Assembly (NCBI GenBank): GCA_003524145.1
Contig: DODZ01000035.1
Coordinates: 122,649 to 186,648 of the forward strand
Direction of reading: 5' to 3'
DNA length: 64,000 bases
Source: Candidatus Apopatosoma intestinale
GTDB lineage: Bacteria; Bacillota; Clostridia; Oscillospirales; CAG-272
Within the stretch, counting starts at the first letter, position 1; each line of letters opens with the position of its first letter. The notes beneath the pieces are model-generated. The model was not told the origin of the DNA and did no database searches. It worked only from the letters and a program-made list of their open reading frames with translations. Both the position numbers and the translations under genes were made by a program. This document shows, one piece after another, positions 16,375-24,796 of this stretch.

Positions 16375-16427
16375 GCCGTTTATCACCTCTTACTTTAAAA
16401 TAAGCTATATCTGATATATCATCAATA

Positions 16428-16467
16428 ATATTATCACAAATGTCGCAATATGTCAATATTTTGCGAC
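16428..16467 (-). promoter_or_regulatory. Promoter and operator of the ECF/corrinoid operon
   Basis: Minus strand: TTGACA (16456-16451), 17 bases, TAATAT (16433-16428). An inverted repeat GTCGCAA-N12-TTGCGAC (16467-16442) brackets the -35. The leader to the first gene is only about 45 bases, too short for a cobalamin riboswitch, so control is probably by a DNA-binding protein, possibly the operon's own LysR. Confidence 0.7.
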
Positions 16468-16537
16468 GTTCATGCAATCACTTGTGTGAAAGCCGCAAAC
16501 CGGAGAAAAAATATAAGAAGATTTTTGACAAATCCTA

Positions 16538-16566
16538 TTGAAAAAGCAAGGATTTTCTGTTATTAT
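16538..16566 (+). promoter_or_regulatory. Promoter of the ttcA-like gene
   Basis: TTGAAA (16538-16543), 17-base spacer, TATTAT (16561-16566), about 28 bases ahead of the TTG start at 16600. Confidence 0.6.
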
Positions 16567-16599
16567 ATATTGAAAATGTAATTATAATGGGGATTTATT

Positions 16600-17391
16600 T
16601 TGAAGGGCTTGAAAAGACTGCTCAGCTATGCGCGGCGCGCGGCTGACGATTACTCAATGATAGAAGAGGGCGATAAGATAGCCGTCGGTGTTTCTGCGGG
16701 CAAGGATTCGCTTTCACTCCTTTGGACTATGGCGGAACTACGCCGCTTTTATCCGAAAAAATTCGAACTGATGGCAATAACGATAGATATGAAATTTGAC
16801 GACCTCGGCGGGGGACGCAAGCCGGCTGATTATTCCGAGGTGGAAGAGCTTTGCCGCAGGATTCATGTGGAATATCGCGTTGTGCCGTCCAATATAGCGA
16901 AGATAGTTTTTGATATAAGAAAAGAGAATAACCCCTGCTCGCTCTGCGCCAAGCTTCGCCGCGGCATGCTCAACGATGCGGCAAAATCTTTCGGCTGCAA
17001 CAAGGTGGCGCTCGGTCATCATTTCGACGATGCGGTGCAGACTTTTATGCTCAATCTTTTCTATGAGGGGAGAATAGGGTGCTTTGCGCCGGTCACATAT
17101 CTTGACCGCAGTGATATCACGGTTATCCGTCCGCTCGTATACGCGCAGGAAAAGGATATAAAATATTTCGCTCTGCACGCCGATCTGCCTATGGTGGAAA
17201 GCTCATGCCCCGCAAACAAGCACACGGAGCGCGAGGAAATGAAGCAGCTCCTGCTCGGTCTGGAAAAGGAAAACAAGGGACTGCGCCACAGGATATTCGG
17301 TGCTATGCAGAGAGCGGGCGTGGACGGCTTTTGCGAGTCGCGCATAAAGCACTATAAAGACGACGACGGAGAAAAAGGCGACGAAGCATGA
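16600..17391 (+). CDS. ttcA: TtcA-family tRNA 2-thiocytidine synthase-like protein
   Basis: A 263-residue PP-loop ATPase. The PP-loop is GVSAGKDSLSLL (about 29-40), and CxxC in NPCSLCAKLRRG (near 111-122) plus GHHFDDAVQTFMLN are typical of TtcA/TilS-type enzymes, which activate tRNA with ATP before sulfur transfer. TtcA thiolates cytidine 32 of tRNA through an Fe-S cluster. Many Firmicutes carry TtcA-like paralogues of uncertain target, so the exact reaction is less sure than the family. The start is TTG at 16600, with GGGG seven bases upstream. Confidence 0.82.
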   Translation: MKGLKRLLSYARRAADDYSMIEEGDKIAVGVSAGKDSLSLLWTMAELRRFYPKKFELMAITIDMKFDDLGGGRKPADYSEVEELCRRIHVEYRVVPSNIAKIVFDIRKENNPCSLCAKLRRGMLNDAAKSFGCNKVALGHHFDDAVQTFMLNLFYEGRIGCFAPVTYLDRSDITVIRPLVYAQEKDIKYFALHADLPMVESSCPANKHTEREEMKQLLLGLEKENKGLRHRIFGAMQRAGVDGFCESRIKHYKDDDGEKGDEA

Positions 17392-17463
17392 TTCTTAACG
17401 CCGAAAAAGGAATAAACGCCGCGCTTTTGCGGAAGATTAAGAAAAAACTTTTTCGGAGGAAAT

Positions 17464-17661
17464 ATGTCGGAAAAAAGGAAAGCGGAGCTTACCGCGCACT
17501 ACTGCCCGAATATAGACGACAATGTTTTTGTCATGTCTACGGTGGACAGGCGCGGCGCAACGAAAAGAAAGTGCCTCTCGGCTCATCTTTGCCGCTCGGA
17601 CGAGCGCGCCTCATGCGGGCGCACGGACGAAGCGCATGACGGCACGGGAATAACGATTTGA
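17464..17661 (+). CDS. Small cysteine-containing hypothetical protein, 65 aa
   Basis: A short protein with a good CGGAGGAAAT site before its ATG, between the ttcA-like gene and pgi. It reads TAHYCPN then [10 protein letters not shown] and ERASCGRTD; four cysteines and two histidines suggest metal binding. A longer frame overlapping at 17388-17639 lacks these patterns and is taken as a shadow. Similar small proteins beginning MSEKR..ELTAH occur in Clostridia as far as I recall; function unknown. Confidence 0.6.
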   Translation: MSEKRKAELTAHYCPNIDDNVFVMSTVDRRGATKRKCLSAHLCRSDERASCGRTDEAHDGTGITI

Positions 17662-17698
17662 AAGTAAAATGAAATTTTTTCAGAAAGAGGTAATAAAA

Positions 17699-19057
17699 AT
17701 GGCAATCAGATTTTCAGACAAGTATCTCGGAGGACTGCTCGGAACAAACGAGCTCGGCTCCATCAAGGAGGAGACGATCCGCGCGGCTGAAACGCTTACA
17801 GGGCGCACGGGAGCGGGAAACGATTTTCTCGGCTGGCTTGACCTCCCCGTTACTTATGACAAGGCGAATATCGAGCACATAAAGGCTGCGGCGGAGAAGA
17901 TAAAAAGCTCCTGCGATGTCCTCATAGTCATCGGTATCGGCGGCTCCTATCTCGGAGCACGCGCCGCTATAGAGTTTGTTCACGGCGCCTTCTACAATAA
18001 CAAGAAAAAGGATACGCCCGATATTTATTTCGTCGGAAATGACATATCTTCCGCGCATCTTCAGGATATACTTTCAATATGCGAAGAAAAAGATATCTGC
18101 ATAAATGTAATATCAAAATCCGGCACGACGACAGAGCCTGCGATAGCTTTCCGCATATTCCGCGACCTGCTCATAAAGAAATACGGCGAGGATGCAATCA
18201 AGGACAGAATTTTTGTTACCACGGATAAGGCAAAGGGCGCGCTCCGCTCTCAGGTAAACGAATTCGGCTATGACAGCTTTGTTGTAGACGACGATATCGG
18301 CGGCAGATATTCCGTGCTCAGTGCGGTAGGTCTGCTTCCCATTGCCGTTTCGGGCGCGGATATAGATGAGATGCTTGCCGGTGCGGCAAAGGCTTATGCC
18401 GATTTTGCAGGTGGGGACTTTGAAACCAACGACTGCCTCAAATATGCCGCAGTGCGCAATCTGCTCTATCGCGGAAGCAAATACAGAGGCGCAAAGAGCG
18501 TTGAAATTCTTGCGGTGAACGACCCCGCACTCACTATGACCTGCGAATGGTGGAAGCAGCTCTTCGGCGAGAGCGAGGGCAAGGACGGCAAGGGCATTTA
18601 TCCCTCCTCCGCGACATATTCCACAGACCTGCACTCCATCGGTCAGTTCATTCAGGAGGGCGAGAGAGTGATGTTTGAAACGGTCATCAATATCAATAAT
18701 GAGGACGGCTTCGTCGTTCCCTCCGACAAGGACGATGCCGACGGGCTCGGCTTCCTCGCGGGCAAATCCGTAAATACCGTAAATCAGAAGGCTTTTCTCG
18801 GCACGGTGCTCGCGCATACCGACGGCGGCGTTCCGAATATCGTGCTCGAGCTTGATTCCAGAAGCGCATACGATTTCGGCTATCTCGTATATTTCTTCGA
18901 AAAGGCATGCGCCGTTTCCGGTTACCTGCTCGGTGTAAATCCCTTCAACCAGCCCGGCGTTGAAGCGTACAAGAAAAATATGTTCGCGCTCCTCGGCAAG
19001 CCCGGCTACGAGGAGAGAAAAGCAGAGCTGGAGAAGAGAATTTCCGAGCTCGGCTGA
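17699..19057 (+). CDS. pgi: Glucose-6-phosphate isomerase
   Basis: A 452-residue cytoplasmic enzyme interconverting glucose 6-phosphate and fructose 6-phosphate. The N-terminal sugar-isomerase domain has [17 protein letters not shown] and [15 protein letters not shown], both phosphate-binding loops, and the catalytic region includes GEKDGKG-like [13 protein letters not shown]. Length fits the short Firmicute type. The ATG at 17699 has AGAAAGAGG upstream; an earlier ATG at 17669 would add ten unsupported residues. It is followed by the ABC exporter with 29 bases between. Confidence 0.97.
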   Translation: MAIRFSDKYLGGLLGTNELGSIKEETIRAAETLTGRTGAGNDFLGWLDLPVTYDKANIEHIKAAAEKIKSSCDVLIVIGIGGSYLGARAAIEFVHGAFYNNKKKDTPDIYFVGNDISSAHLQDILSICEEKDICINVISKSGTTTEPAIAFRIFRDLLIKKYGEDAIKDRIFVTTDKAKGALRSQVNEFGYDSFVVDDDIGGRYSVLSAVGLLPIAVSGADIDEMLAGAAKAYADFAGGDFETNDCLKYAAVRNLLYRGSKYRGAKSVEILAVNDPALTMTCEWWKQLFGESEGKDGKGIYPSSATYSTDLHSIGQFIQEGERVMFETVININNEDGFVVPSDKDDADGLGFLAGKSVNTVNQKAFLGTVLAHTDGGVPNIVLELDSRSAYDFGYLVYFFEKACAVSGYLLGVNPFNQPGVEAYKKNMFALLGKPGYEERKAELEKRISELG

Positions 19058-19086
19058 TGCAGATACGAAAGGCAAAATAAACGGAA

Positions 19087-20805
19087 ATGTTAAAGCGTTT
19101 TATCAGTTATTATAAGCCGCACAGGAAGCTTTTTGCACTTGACCTGCTCTGCGCGGCACTGCTTGCCGCCTGTGACCTTTTCTACCCGATGATAACGCGC
19201 TCCATGCTCAATGACTATATTCCCAATTCAAAGCTGCGTGCGCTTGCCGTCTGGGCTGTCGCCCTGCTTCTGATATACATAGTCAAGGCAGGACTGAAAT
19301 ATTTCATGCAGTATTACGGTCATATGGTGGGCGTTTATATGCAGTCGGATATGAGAAGAGAGGCTTTTGAGCATCTCGAGCGGCTGCCGTTCGGATATTT
19401 CGACAATCATAAGACAGGTGCCATCATGTCGCGCATAATAAACGACCTGCAGGAGGTTTCCGAGCTTGCGCATCACGGTCCCGAGGATGTGATACTTGCC
19501 ATTCTCCTGCTTGTGCCGTCGTTTTTCCTGATGAGCTCGATAAATCTGCCGCTGACGGCGATTATCTTTGCGTTTATTCCGATACTCGTCTGGTATGCGG
19601 CGAAAAAGCGGCTGAAAATGAGCGCCGCCTTCAAAGAGACGCGTGCGGAAACGGCGGAAATCAATGCGGCACTGGAGAACAACATAGCGGGCATAAGGGT
19701 TTCCAAGGCGTTTACCTGCGAGCCTTACGCGCTTGAAAAATTCCGCGAAAACGACGCGAATTTCGTAGAGGCGAAGAGAAAATCATACAAGGCAATGGCG
19801 GAATTTTTCTCGGGAAACAACTTCATCATAGATTTTCTCAATATTATCATCTTCGTTTTCGGCGGAATATTCACCTACAAGGGCATGATAACCGTCACCG
19901 ACTTCGCGACATTCATAATCTTTGTGAATATATTCCTTACGCCGATAAAGAACCTGATAAATTTCATAGAGCAGCTTCAGAACGGCATGAGCGGTTTCAC
20001 ACGCTTCTGCGAGCTTGTCGATACGCCCACGGAGCGAAATTCCGAGAATGCACGCGCGCTGGGCAAGGCGCACGGCGACATAGCTTTTCATGATGTCACG
20101 CTCTCATACGGCGACGAAGGCATGGATGTGCTCTCCGGCATCAGCTTCGATATAAAGAGCGGGGAAACCGTGGCGCTCGTCGGTCCCTCCGGAAGCGGAA
20201 AAACGACGATATGCCATGCGATACCGCGATTTTATGAGATAAGCGGAGGAAGCATAACCGTCGACGGCGGCGACATACGCGGCTATACGCTCTCGTCTCT
20301 GCGCAAAAACATCGGCATTGTGACGCAGGATGTTTTCCTTTTTACGGGGACGATACGCGAAAATATCCTCTGGGGACGTCCGAGCGCGACGGAAGCAGAG
20401 GTGGAAGAAGCTGCGAAAAACGCAAATATCCATGATTTCATAATCGGCTTGCCGGACGGCTACGATACGTTTGTCGGCGAGCGAGGCGTCAAGCTTTCGG
20501 GCGGGCAGAAGCAGAGAATATCCATAGCCCGCGCTTTCCTTAAAAATCCGCCGATACTTATCCTCGATGAGGCTACCTCCGCGCTTGACAATGCGACCGA
20601 GGCGGCAATACAGCATTCGCTGGACGAGCTCTGCCGCGGAAGAACGACAATAGTTGTGGCACACAGGCTTTCCACGGTCAAAAATGCCGACAAGATTATC
20701 GTCGTAACACACGATGGTATAAAGGAGAGCGGTACGCATGAGGAGCTTCTCAGGCTCGGCGGCGTATACGCAGGGCTTTATAATTCGCAGTTTGCGGCGG
20801 TCTGA
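19087..20805 (+). CDS. ABC exporter, transmembrane and ATPase domains in one chain
   Basis: A 572-residue half-transporter. The N-terminal 310 residues have six hydrophobic helices of the type-1 exporter fold (for example LLCAALLAACDLFYPMITR) and coupling sequences such as FGYFDNHKTGAIMSRIINDL. The C-terminal ATPase has Walker A GPSGSGKTT, Q-loop, signature LSGGQKQ and Walker B ILILDEATSALD. It works as a homodimer or heterodimer exporting lipids, peptides or drugs; no partner half-transporter gene is adjacent, so a homodimer is likely. Substrate cannot be told. Confidence 0.94.
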   Translation: MLKRFISYYKPHRKLFALDLLCAALLAACDLFYPMITRSMLNDYIPNSKLRALAVWAVALLLIYIVKAGLKYFMQYYGHMVGVYMQSDMRREAFEHLERLPFGYFDNHKTGAIMSRIINDLQEVSELAHHGPEDVILAILLLVPSFFLMSSINLPLTAIIFAFIPILVWYAAKKRLKMSAAFKETRAETAEINAALENNIAGIRVSKAFTCEPYALEKFRENDANFVEAKRKSYKAMAEFFSGNNFIIDFLNIIIFVFGGIFTYKGMITVTDFATFIIFVNIFLTPIKNLINFIEQLQNGMSGFTRFCELVDTPTERNSENARALGKAHGDIAFHDVTLSYGDEGMDVLSGISFDIKSGETVALVGPSGSGKTTICHAIPRFYEISGGSITVDGGDIRGYTLSSLRKNIGIVTQDVFLFTGTIRENILWGRPSATEAEVEEAAKNANIHDFIIGLPDGYDTFVGERGVKLSGGQKQRISIARAFLKNPPILILDEATSALDNATEAAIQHSLDELCRGRTTIVVAHRLSTVKNADKIIVVTHDGIKESGTHEELLRLGGVYAGLYNSQFAAV

Positions 20806-20828
20806 ATTTTTGCCGCGGGAGGTGGCTT

Positions 20829-21017
20829 ATGAATATAGTGAGATTTGATGCCGGCGACATACTCGAAATGAAGAAAAATCATCCCTGCGGCGACAATCGG
20901 CTGAAGGTCGAGCGCACAGGCTCGGATATAAAAGTCACATGCCTCGGGTGCGGAAGAGAAATGATTCTGCCGCGCGTAAAGCTGGAAAAGAATATAAAGC
21001 GGGTATTGAAACCTTAA
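20829..21017 (+). CDS. DUF951 family protein
   Basis: A 62-residue protein of the DUF951/COG4481 family, recognised by DILEMKKNHPCGDNRLKV and CLGCGREMILPRVKLEK. The pattern HPCG-x-N and CxxC suggests a zinc-binding fold with an OB-like beta barrel. The family is conserved in Firmicutes, commonly near ychF or mechanosensitive channel genes, and its role is unknown. GGGAGG precedes the ATG. It is the last gene of the pgi-exporter run. Confidence 0.88.
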   Translation: MNIVRFDAGDILEMKKNHPCGDNRLKVERTGSDIKVTCLGCGREMILPRVKLEKNIKRVLKP

Positions 21018-21104
21018 ATATTGAACGGCATTGTAAATAATACCGATTTTTGGCTTAAAGTTTTGTAAAAACTAAATAAAATTTTATATTTATCTCAAAA
21101 CATA

Positions 21105-21133
21105 TTGCAAAAATTGCAGTTTTATTGTATTAT
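21105..21133 (+). promoter_or_regulatory. Promoter of the P-loop protein gene
   Basis: TTGCAA (21105-21110), 17-base spacer, TATTAT (21128-21133), giving a leader of about 90 bases before the ATG at 21230. Confidence 0.6.
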
Positions 21134-21229
21134 GATAACAGAAGAAAATGCGTGTTTATATCCTTAGGACGCTGCTGGCGGACAGCTCGGACCACGCACA
21201 ATATTTCCGTCCAAGAAAGCAGGTTTATT

Positions 21230-21637
21230 ATGTTGAAAATTATCATCGGCGTAAAAGGTACAGGCAAGACGAAGACACTTGTGGAGATGGTAAATACCAC
21301 TGCAGAGCAGTCCGAAGGCTCTGTTGTCTGTCTCGAAAAAGGCGAAAAGCTCCGCTATGATGTAACTTACAAGGCAAGACTTGTAAATACCGACGAATAT
21401 GCGATATCAGACGGAGAAGAGCTTTACGGTTTTGTTGCCGGAATCCATGCTTCCAATCACGATATCACACATATTTTCATTGATTCCGCACTCAAGATAT
21501 GCAGAAATAATCTTGCAGAGCTTGACAGCTTTGTTGCAGAGATGGCATCTCTTTGTGACAGCCATGAGATAGATGTTGTCATGACTTGCTCTCTCGCAGA
21601 GTCGGAGGCTTCCGAAATCGTGAAGAAATATTGCTGA
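21230..21637 (+). CDS. Small P-loop protein of unknown function
   Basis: A 135-residue protein starting MLKIIIGVKGTGKTKTLVEM, where GVKGTGKT is a Walker A loop at residues 7-14. Further on, DITHIFIDSALKI may supply a Walker B-like aspartate and IDVVMTCSL a sensor strand. It has the minimal core of a RecA-like ATPase without an evident partner domain. I recall similar short proteins in gut Clostridia but no function. The ATG at 21230 lies after a CAGG site; the frame extends to 21125 without support. It has its own promoter and a strong terminator, so it is monocistronic. Confidence 0.7.
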   Translation: MLKIIIGVKGTGKTKTLVEMVNTTAEQSEGSVVCLEKGEKLRYDVTYKARLVNTDEYAISDGEELYGFVAGIHASNHDITHIFIDSALKICRNNLAELDSFVAEMASLCDSHEIDVVMTCSLAESEASEIVKKYC

Positions 21638-21665
21638 TTTTTTCGCGAAACGCAGACAGAAAGTA

Positions 21666-21693
21666 CGGGCGACCGTCGGTCGCCCGCTTTTTT
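21666..21693 (+). terminator. Strong intrinsic terminator
   Basis: CGGGCGACC (21666-21674), three-base loop, GGTCGCCCG (21678-21686), then CTTTTTTG. Confidence 0.9.
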
Positions 21694-21861
21694 GTTGTTT
21701 TTTTGCTATGCAGTGCCCGTTTTTTCACAATTCGACCGCGTTTTTCATAATTTCACCGTATGTGGCATTTTCAAACACAATTTTTCCTCAGCGGCATAAA
21801 ATGTAGCATGAGAGCAATTTATTTGCAGACTCATTTACATTTTTACTTGGAGGATTTTTTT

Positions 21862-22782
21862 ATGCCCGATAACAGAAACTCATCGCCCTGCTTCGGCGGA
21901 CGCGATACGGTTTATATAGATACAAACAGGATACTTGACAGCTGTCGCGACAAGGATTGCTTTGAAGATGTTCCCGTTTACTTAACAGATGTCGGCAACG
22001 AGACGGTTGACCGCAGCTCAAATGCAAGAGTGAAATGTGCGGAGGTTGTTTCCGCATCGCTCTCGGTAGACCCTGTTCCTTTTAACAGAGGCTTCTACCA
22101 TATCAACATGAGAATATATGTTAAAATAGTCGCGGAATGCTGCACCTGCATGGGCAGACCGCAGGATGTGGAAGGAATAGCCGTCGTCGACAAGCAGGTT
22201 ATCCTTTACGGAAGCGAAGGAAACGTCAATATTTTCAAGAGCGACCCTGAAAACAACAGCTTTTGCCCGAGTGGCAGACTCAAGGAAAATATGAGCAGTA
22301 ATCTGCCCACAGCAGTGCTTGAAGTTGTAGACCCGATTGTTCTCGGCGCGAAGATAATGGAATTCTGCAGATGCAACCCGAGTCCGTGCGGTTGCGGCGG
22401 CAATTCCGGTTCATGCTGCGGCTCTGTCAGCTCGCAGCCCGCAACCTGCCCCGGAAGCAACTGCATCACCGACGGCGATATGCCCGAATCCGTATGCGGC
22501 TGCGTATCCGGCAGACTCTGCTTTGAGGAAACGGGAAAGAGACTGCTTGTTTCTCTCGGCTTCTTCTCCGTTGTGAGAATAGAGCGTCCCGGTCAGTTCC
22601 TCGTGACGGGAAACGAATACACGGTTCCCGAGAAGGAATGCATTTCGCCCAATGCGGATAATCCCTGCGATATTTTTAAGCATATCGCATTTCCCGTTGA
22701 CGAATTTTACCCGCCGGCTCTCTCAAATATACGCGGAGAAAGCGGCGAGAGCGGCTGCGGTTGCGGCTGCGGCAGAAAATAA
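21862..22782 (+). CDS. Cysteine-rich clostridial protein, possibly spore-coat related
   Basis: A 306-residue soluble protein without signal peptide. The N-terminal part (residues 1-175) contains GGRDTVYIDTNRILDSCRDK, DCFEDVPVYL and PVPFNRGFYHINMRIYVKI; the middle (about 175-225) is very rich in Cys, Gly and Ser (CRCNPSPCGCGG); then LVSLGFFSVVRIERPGQFLV, PVDEFYPPAL and a C-terminal GCGCGCGRK. I recall a conserved family of this build in Clostridia annotated only as hypothetical. Cysteine-rich ends and a sigma-K-like promoter pattern (AC, 16 bases, CATAAAATG at 21795-21803) suggest a spore coat role, which is inference. The ATG at 21862 follows TTGGAGGA. Confidence 0.72.
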   Translation: MPDNRNSSPCFGGRDTVYIDTNRILDSCRDKDCFEDVPVYLTDVGNETVDRSSNARVKCAEVVSASLSVDPVPFNRGFYHINMRIYVKIVAECCTCMGRPQDVEGIAVVDKQVILYGSEGNVNIFKSDPENNSFCPSGRLKENMSSNLPTAVLEVVDPIVLGAKIMEFCRCNPSPCGCGGNSGSCCGSVSSQPATCPGSNCITDGDMPESVCGCVSGRLCFEETGKRLLVSLGFFSVVRIERPGQFLVTGNEYTVPEKECISPNADNPCDIFKHIAFPVDEFYPPALSNIRGESGESGCGCGCGRK

Positions 22783-22821
22783 GCGGTAAAACACAGGTTC
22801 GGAACGGCAAATCAAACAGCG

Positions 22822-22850
22822 AAAGGCGCGGTGACATCCGCGCCTTTTTC
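22822..22850 (+). terminator. Strong intrinsic terminator
   Basis: AAAGGCGCGG (22822-22831), six-base loop, CCGCGCCTTT (22838-22847), continuing TTC. It ends the cysteine-rich protein transcript. Confidence 0.85.
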
Positions 22851-22911
22851 ATGCAAATCCGCGCAGAAAGAGAAAAAAACATATAATATATAAATATTTT
22901 AAATTTTAATA

Positions 22912-22940
22912 TTGAAATTATCCTCAAAATAGTGTATACT
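22912..22940 (+). promoter_or_regulatory. Promoter of the plsX cluster
   Basis: TTGAAA (22912-22917), 17-base spacer, TATACT (22935-22940), 39 bases before the plsX ATG. No FapR-like palindrome was noticed. Confidence 0.7.
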
Positions 22941-22979
22941 GAATTATAATTATTTCAAGATAGCCGGAGGTAAACGGAT

Positions 22980-24020
22980 ATGAAAATAATACTTGATGTT
23001 ATGGGCGCGGATCATGAGCCTGCCGAAATAATAAAGGGCGCTGTTCTGGCGAGAAGGGAATACGGCACGGAGCTTACTCTCGTGGGCGACGGAAAAATAA
23101 TCGCCGATACGCTTGCCGCGCTCGGAGAAAAGGCGGAGGACTATACGATAGTCGATGAGCCGGCTTTCATCTCGATGGAGGATAGCCCGATGCTTGCCGC
23201 TTCTTCAAAACACAAGTCGTCCATGTCGACGGCACTTCATTTGCTTGCCGACGGAGAGGGGGGCGCGGTTGTTTCCTGCGGAAATACGGGCGCGCTTTTC
23301 ACGGGTGCTACGCTTATCGTACGCAGGATAAAAGGTGTTCGCCGCGCGGCGCTCAGCATCCTCCTTTGCTATGACAAGCCGATACTTCTGCTCGATTGCG
23401 GAGCAAATGTCACTGTGACGAGCGAATATCTTCTTCAGTTTGCTTATCTCGGCTCGGCGTATATGCAGAAGGTTTACGGTATAGAGCATCCGAGAATAGG
23501 GCTTCTCAACAACGGCACCGAGGAGCACAAGGGCACACCGATTGTAGTTGAAGCGCACAATCTTTTGAAAGAAGCACAGGGATTGAATTTCATCGGCAAT
23601 GTAGAGGGCAAGGAAATTCCGTTCGGTGCCTGCGATGTACTTGTCTGCGACGGATTCACGGGCAACATCATGCTGAAAACGAGCGAGGGTATTGCCAAAT
23701 TCGCGATGAATAAGCTGAAAGAAGAAGTTTTCGGCAAGGGAATATCCGCAAAGCTTGCGGGGCTTGCCGTGCGCAGACGGCTGAGAGGGCTTCGCAAATT
23801 CTTTGACCCGAGGGAGTATGGCGGCGCACCGTTCTTGGGGCTTACCAAGCCGGTAATCAAGGCTCACGGAAGCTCGGATGCAAACGCAGTGAAAAATGCT
23901 ATCCGTCAGGCTTCGGCTTATGCTGAGACGGGAGTTATAGACGAGATAGCAAAGCATGCAGAGAGCTTTTCTGCGGCAATACAAACAGCGGAAAAGAAGC
24001 AGACCGGCGAAAATGCTTAA
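22980..24020 (+). CDS. plsX: Phosphate acyltransferase PlsX
   Basis: A 346-residue enzyme that makes acyl-phosphate from acyl-ACP, the first step of phospholipid synthesis; PlsY, which uses acyl-phosphate, is encoded at 39596. Family blocks are KIILDVMGADHEPAEIIKGA at the N-terminus, VSCGNTGALFTGAT, LDCGANV, LLNNGTEEHKGTP and CDGFTGNIMLKTSEG. GGAGG precedes the ATG. In many Firmicutes acpP or fab genes follow; here rnc comes directly. Confidence 0.97.
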   Translation: MKIILDVMGADHEPAEIIKGAVLARREYGTELTLVGDGKIIADTLAALGEKAEDYTIVDEPAFISMEDSPMLAASSKHKSSMSTALHLLADGEGGAVVSCGNTGALFTGATLIVRRIKGVRRAALSILLCYDKPILLLDCGANVTVTSEYLLQFAYLGSAYMQKVYGIEHPRIGLLNNGTEEHKGTPIVVEAHNLLKEAQGLNFIGNVEGKEIPFGACDVLVCDGFTGNIMLKTSEGIAKFAMNKLKEEVFGKGISAKLAGLAVRRRLRGLRKFFDPREYGGAPFLGLTKPVIKAHGSSDANAVKNAIRQASAYAETGVIDEIAKHAESFSAAIQTAEKKQTGENA

Positions 24021-24064
24021 ATCTTTGCAAAGGCAATACATAATTTTCCAAAAGGACGGATTTC

Positions 24065-24796
24065 ATGAGTAAAACAGAAAAGTATGATTTTCCGCGCGAC
24101 AGCCGCGAGCTGGAAGCGATAATCGGATACGATTTCAAAAACAAAGAATGGCTGAGAGAGGCGCTCCGTCACTCGTCATATGTAAATGAGCACAAGGGCA
24201 GTCGCGAAATGCAATCCAACGAGCGTCTCGAGTTTCTCGGAGACAGCGTGCTCTCTGTTATTACAAGCGAATACATTTTCTTCGAATATCCGAAAAATCA
24301 GGAGGGAGATCTCACATTTATCCGCCGCACGGTGGTGGACGGAGTTTCGCTTTCCGCCTTTGCCGCGGAGATTTGTCTCGGCGAATTTCTCTGTCTCGGA
24401 AACGGAGAGCGTATGCGCGGCGGCATGAACAAGCCGACGATACTGGAAAATGCTTTTGAGGCGCTGATAGCCGCTATTTATATAGACGGCGGCAAGGAGG
24501 CTGCAAAGAATTTTCTGCTGCCTTTCATCAAGCAGGATATAGAGCAGACGATGAACGGCACCAATATCAAGATGATAGATCCGAAAACCTTTCTTCAGCA
24601 GGTGATACAGCAGGGCGACGGAGACAGGCTCCACTATGAGATAGTGGACGAATACGGACCCGAGCATGAAAAAACCTTTGTCTGCCGCGTGCTTCTCAAT
24701 TCAAACGAAATAGGCAGAGGCGAGGGCAGAAGCAAGAAGGAAGCCGAAAAGGCGGCGGCTCGCAAAGGGCTGGAATATTTCGGCGAAAGCATATGA
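24065..24796 (+). CDS. rnc: Ribonuclease III
   Basis: A 243-residue double-strand RNA endonuclease for rRNA and mRNA processing. The RNase III signature NERLEFLGDSVL (about 54-65) holds the catalytic acidic residues, completed by ENAFEALIAAIYIDGG. A C-terminal double-stranded RNA-binding domain (from about 170: PKTFLQQVIQQ to KKEAEKAAARKGLEYF) is complete. The stop overlaps the start of the radical SAM gene as ATGA. Confidence 0.97.
   Translation: MSKTEKYDFPRDSRELEAIIGYDFKNKEWLREALRHSSYVNEHKGSREMQSNERLEFLGDSVLSVITSEYIFFEYPKNQEGDLTFIRRTVVDGVSLSAFAAEICLGEFLCLGNGERMRGGMNKPTILENAFEALIAAIYIDGGKEAAKNFLLPFIKQDIEQTMNGTNIKMIDPKTFLQQVIQQGDGDRLHYEIVDEYGPEHEKTFVCRVLLNSNEIGRGEGRSKKEAEKAAARKGLEYFGESI

Noticed and set aside
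16375..16440. Cobalamin riboswitch upstream of the ECF operon
   Set aside because: The leader after the identified promoter is about 45 bases and lacks the conserved B12-box sequence.
17388..17639. 83-codon frame overlapping the small protein at 17464
   Set aside because: It overlaps the better-supported 65-residue frame, is arginine-rich and lacks a ribosome-binding site.
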